This document shows positions 61,396 to 64,000 of a stretch of DNA of 64,000 nucleotides, in pieces. Origin of the DNA: Fibrobacter sp. UWH6 (GTDB lineage Bacteria > Fibrobacterota > Fibrobacteria > Fibrobacterales > Fibrobacteraceae); contig NZ_FRAX01000004.1 of the NCBI RefSeq assembly GCF_900142465.1, forward strand, positions 186,001 to 250,000. The letters run 5' to 3'. The number at the start of each line of letters is the position of its first letter. Position 1 is the stretch's first letter. Below the pieces are notes generated by a model. That model was not told the origin of the DNA, did no database searches, and saw nothing but the letters and a program-made list of their open reading frames with translations. The translations under genes were made by a program, and so were the position numbers.

Positions 61396-62808
61396 ATGGC
61401 AAAGAAAGTTCAAGACGCCCTCAAAGATATCATCTCCCTCTGCAAGCGCCGCGGTTTCATTTTCCCGGGCTCCGAAATTTATGATGGCCTGGCCAACACT
61501 TGGGACTACGGTCCGTATGGTGTTGAACTGAAGCGCAACATCAAGAACCTCTGGTGGAAGAAGTTCGTTACCAGCCGCAAGGATGTGCTGGGTCTTGATA
61601 GCTCCATTCTCTTGAACCCCCGCGTTTGGAAGGCTTCTGGCCACGTGGGTAACTTCTCTGACCCCCTGGTTGACTGCCTCGCTTGCCACGAACGTTTCCG
61701 TGCAGACCACCTGCTGGAAGAAAAGCTGGGTGACGGCTGCTGCGCTGGCAAGAACTTCGACCAGATTGCCGAAATGATGGTGGAAAACAAGATCGAATGC
61801 CCGAGCTGCGGCAAGACCGAATTCACCAAGCCCCGCGCATTTAACCTCATGTTCCAGACCGAAATCGGCGTTATCGAAGGCGAAGGCAACAAGGTTTACC
61901 TCCGTCCGGAAACCGCTCAGGGTATCTTCGTCGACTTCAAGAACATCGTCGACAACGTTCGCCCCCGCATTCCGTTTGGCGTGGGTCAGATCGGTAAGTC
62001 TTTCCGTAACGAAATTACCCCGGGTAACTTCATTTTCCGTACCCGCGAATTCGAACAGATGGAACTGGAATTCTTCTGCGAACCGGGCACCGAACTTGAC
62101 TGGTACAACTTCTGGCGCAAGTATTGCTTCAACTGGCTCATCAAGGACCTGGGCGTGAACGAATCCAAGCTCCGCCTCCGCGAACATGCCAAGGAAGAAC
62201 TTTCCCACTACTCCAACGGTACCACCGACGTTGAATACGAATTCCCGTTCGGTTGGGGCGAACTGTGGGGTATCGCAAGCCGTACCAACTTCGACTTGAC
62301 TGCTCACCAGAACGAATCCAAGGTCAAGCAGGAATACAACGACCAGGTGAACAATAAGCGTTACGTTCCGTACGTTGTTGAACCGTCCCTGGGTGTGGAA
62401 CGCTTGCTCCTCGTTCTCCTCTGCGACGCTTACGAAGTCCAGAAGCTTGAAAACGACGAACGTACCGTTCTCCACTTCGACCCGAAGGTTGCTCCGGTTA
62501 AGGTTGCTGTCCTCCCGCTGGTCAAGAAGGGTCAGGTCAAGGCTAAGGCTGAAGAACTTTACGAACAGCTGCTCCAGCGCTGGAACGTGGAATACGATGA
62601 AACTCAGTCCATCGGTAAGCGTTACCGCCGTCAGGACGAACTGGGTACTCCGTTCTGCGTCACCGTCGACTTCGACACCGTTGGCGAAGGCGAATCCGAT
62701 CCGGCAAAGCTGGGCTACGTCACCGTCCGTGAACGTGACTCCATGCAGCAGGAACTGGTAAAGATCGACGAACTGGAAGCATACCTGGCTGCAAAGCTCG
62801 GTTGTTAA
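61396..62808 (+). CDS. glyQS: Glycyl-tRNA synthetase (single-chain, dimeric type)
   Basis: 470 residues from the ATG at 61396, with AAGGA upstream; the in-frame ATG at 61354 is less likely. Class II motifs: GLANTWDYGPYGVELKRN, motif 2 FRNEITPGNFIFRTREFEQM, the cysteine-containing insertion (ECPSCGKTEF, CLACHERF), and motif 3 VEPSLGVERL; the anticodon-binding domain follows. It charges tRNA-Gly. An imperfect stem (CGGCC ... GGCCG) lies in the leader at 61343-61380. Confidence 0.97.
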   Translation: MAKKVQDALKDIISLCKRRGFIFPGSEIYDGLANTWDYGPYGVELKRNIKNLWWKKFVTSRKDVLGLDSSILLNPRVWKASGHVGNFSDPLVDCLACHERFRADHLLEEKLGDGCCAGKNFDQIAEMMVENKIECPSCGKTEFTKPRAFNLMFQTEIGVIEGEGNKVYLRPETAQGIFVDFKNIVDNVRPRIPFGVGQIGKSFRNEITPGNFIFRTREFEQMELEFFCEPGTELDWYNFWRKYCFNWLIKDLGVNESKLRLREHAKEELSHYSNGTTDVEYEFPFGWGELWGIASRTNFDLTAHQNESKVKQEYNDQVNNKRYVPYVVEPSLGVERLLLVLLCDAYEVQKLENDERTVLHFDPKVAPVKVAVLPLVKKGQVKAKAEELYEQLLQRWNVEYDETQSIGKRYRRQDELGTPFCVTVDFDTVGEGESDPAKLGYVTVRERDSMQQELVKIDELEAYLAAKLGC

Positions 62809-62890
62809 GAGGTATGAGGTCGGGCTTCGCCCTCTGAGGTGCGAGGTCGCGACTTTGTCGCTCTGAGGTTATAGTCAGAGCTTCGCTCTA
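62808..62890. repeat. Hairpin cassettes downstream of glyQS
   Basis: The clearest example of the family: GAGGTATGAGGTC + GGGCTTCGCCC + TCTGAGGT, then GCGAGGTC + GCGACTTTGTCGC + TCTGAGGT, then GAGCTTCGCTC. Arms differ in sequence but stay complementary. Confidence 0.7.
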
Positions 62891-62901
62891 GAATCTAAAA
62901 A

Positions 62902-62938
62902 GGTCACTCCCGATGTTTTTTCGGGGTGGCTTTTTTTA
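62902..62938 (+). terminator. Terminator of glyQS
   Basis: GTCACTCCCGA (from 62903) pairs with TCGGGGTGGC (62921-62930) with one bulge, followed by TTTTTTT. Confidence 0.85.
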
Positions 62939-62960
62939 TTTTCGCCTTTTTTGGCGAAAG

Positions 62961-63179
62961 TGGGCTCCAAAAAGAGTTGAATCCTCTGTTTGGAGTCTAT
63001 TTTTATAAATAAATTAACTGTTTGCGGCTTTAATTTTTGCTTTGATTGAAATCTATGGATTCCAAATGAGGCTAATTTGCTGTTCTGGAGTCCATAATGC
63101 CAATAATAATGGACTGTAAATTCTGTATAAAGTATTTTTCTGGACTCCAATGTTGCAAAAAAGAAAAATTTGGAGCCCA
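62961..63179. repeat. Three spaced 39-nt imperfect inverted repeats with TGGANTCCA ends
   Basis: Each unit starts and ends with a 9-mer close to TGGANTCCA whose start points are exactly 30 nt apart: 62961/62991, 63056/63086 and 63141/63171. Each unit can fold into a hairpin; the first has the longest stem. Unit starts are 95 and 85 nt apart. The array occupies the gap between the glyQS terminator and the gene at 63220. Confidence 0.7.
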
Positions 63180-63219
63180 TTTTATATAATTTCCGCCACT
63201 TGATAGTATATTAAGCTCC

Positions 63220-63498
63220 ATGAACAACCCGAAAATTAACCGCCTGATTGGCTACATTGTTTTGTTTATTGGCTTTTTCCTTTTTTACAAGGGTGTAAAG
63301 CCTGTGGGGGTGTCGGACAATATTGCTGATGCGGATTTTGTTTTGCTTGCTTTGGCCGCCGGTTTCCTTGTGGGTTCCACTGTGTGGATGATCAAGAAGG
63401 TTCGCTGCCCTCATTGCAACAAGCTTTTGCACTTGAAACTGTATAATATTGATGTCTGCCCCCATTGTGGAAAATCTACAGACCCGGATGAAAAATGA
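63220..63498 (+). CDS. Small zinc-ribbon membrane protein
   Basis: 92 residues with two membrane helices (LIGYIVLFIGFFLFYKGVK, FVLLALAAGFLVGSTVWMIK) and a C-terminal zinc ribbon (CPHCNKLLHLKL ... CPHCGKS). It is coupled by an ATGA overlap to the PAS protein that follows. No clear ribosome-binding site precedes the ATG. Function unknown. Confidence 0.7.
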   Translation: MNNPKINRLIGYIVLFIGFFLFYKGVKPVGVSDNIADADFVLLALAAGFLVGSTVWMIKKVRCPHCNKLLHLKLYNIDVCPHCGKSTDPDEK

Positions 63499-63869
63499 CT
63501 AATCTCAATCCTTTCTTCAAATCTATCATCGATCAGGACAACACCGCCATTGTGGTGTGCGACCTGAACCATACCATTGTGTACATGAATCCTTTTGCCT
63601 GCGTGGCCCAGGCCAAGCGTGGGGGAGCCGCCCTTATTGGTCGTTGCCTCATGGATTGCCACAGCCCCGATTCCAGGGAAAAGATCCAGAAGGTGATGGA
63701 TTGGTTCAAGGCTGACAAGTCCCACAACCGTGTCCATTCCTTCTTTAACGAGAAGCAGGTGAAGGACGGCTACATGATCGCCCTTCGCGATGAGAACGGC
63801 GAACTGATCGGCTACTACGAAAAGCACGAATACCGCACCAAGGACGAAACTCCCTTTTACGCCTTTTGA
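63495..63869 (+). CDS. Stand-alone PAS domain protein
   Basis: 124 residues, a single PAS fold (NTAIVVCDLNHTIVYMNPFA, GRCLMDCHSPDSREKI, EKQVKDGYMIALRDENGELIGYY). PAS domains bind small cofactors or sense redox state. No output domain is present, so it must act on a partner, possibly its coupled membrane neighbour. A terminator follows at 63922. Confidence 0.8.
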   Translation: MTNLNPFFKSIIDQDNTAIVVCDLNHTIVYMNPFACVAQAKRGGAALIGRCLMDCHSPDSREKIQKVMDWFKADKSHNRVHSFFNEKQVKDGYMIALRDENGELIGYYEKHEYRTKDETPFYAF

Positions 63870-63921
63870 TGGTTAAAATCAGCCGCTTTTTGTGATTTAT
63901 GTTACAATTTGGAATGGGAAA

Positions 63922-63954
63922 ATGCTTCAAAAAAACTTATTTGAAGCTTTTTTT
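63922..63954 (+). terminator. Terminator after the PAS gene
   Basis: GCTTCAA (63924-63930) pairs with TTGAAGC (63941-63947), followed by TTTTTTT. Confidence 0.85.
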
Positions 63955-64000
63955 GCTACAGCTCCCATATTATAGAATAGATTGTTAGCATAGTTTTACA

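Noticed and set aside
1-64000. tRNA and rRNA genes
   Set aside because: No cloverleaf with a GTTCRANNC arm or rRNA-like stretch was noticed. A tRNA scan would be needed to be certain.

Overview
The window most likely comes from Fibrobacter (F. succinogenes or a close relative). The clues are secreted plant-cell-wall hydrolases with poly-Ser linkers and C-terminal sorting domains of the type IX secretion (T9SS) style, a V/A-type ATPase operon in the chlamydial/spirochaete order, an anaerobe-type thiazole pathway (ThiH rather than ThiO), and c-di-GMP and hybrid-kinase signalling genes. No rRNA, tRNA, IS element or CRISPR array was found.

Layout. 1-4500: an edge-truncated LuxR-HTH/TPR regulator and two divergent secreted proteins of unknown function. 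4737-22266: a large AT-rich, one-directional accessory locus. In order it holds four proteins sharing a beta-rich core that ends in a VPIPP-like motif, a Ser/Lys repeat protein, two helical (TPR-like) proteins, a DUF6765-type protein, and a 2213-residue protein. That giant joins a DUF4157-like HEIAH domain, a zinc-phospholipase-like HxxxDxxxxxH region and about twelve tandem PLAT domains. Then come a DUF285 repeat protein, a DUF4474-type protein and a frameshifted M15 endolysin-like gene. None of the intact proteins has a visible signal peptide. This is the best candidate for an undescribed system.

22300-29843: polysaccharide utilisation. A GH5 cellulase on the minus strand faces two plus-strand GH43 enzymes, followed by a tandem-duplicated GH43 C-terminal fragment that has lost its catalytic domain. 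29883-36109: a TPP riboswitch and thiS-thiF-thiG-thiH, a membrane diguanylate cyclase, thiE and a second ThiE/TenI-like gene. 36240-41283: a REC/HD-GYP protein and a hybrid sensor kinase with Hpt. With the GGDEF gene, these put c-di-GMP synthesis, breakdown and phosphorelay genes close together.

41287-48155: a small zinc-ribbon protein, a nucleotidyltransferase-like protein, an unknown protein, a non-coding stretch with two hairpin terminators, an OmpA/TSP3 outer-membrane protein and aspS. 48556-56356: a V-ATPase operon (E, DUF2764, A, B, D, I, K, K2) with two different proteolipid genes and no recognisable C or F subunit. 56581-64000: a CLC chloride transporter/channel with CBS domains, decayed ORFs, tRNA-dihydrouridine synthase, an M23/LysM peptidase, glyQS and a small zinc-ribbon/PAS pair. 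Variable hairpin cassettes flanked by GAGGTATGAGGT recur in intergenic regions of the housekeeping half. A separate set of three 39-nt inverted repeats lies at 62961-63179.

All assignments come from reading the sequence and recalling families. No database search was possible.
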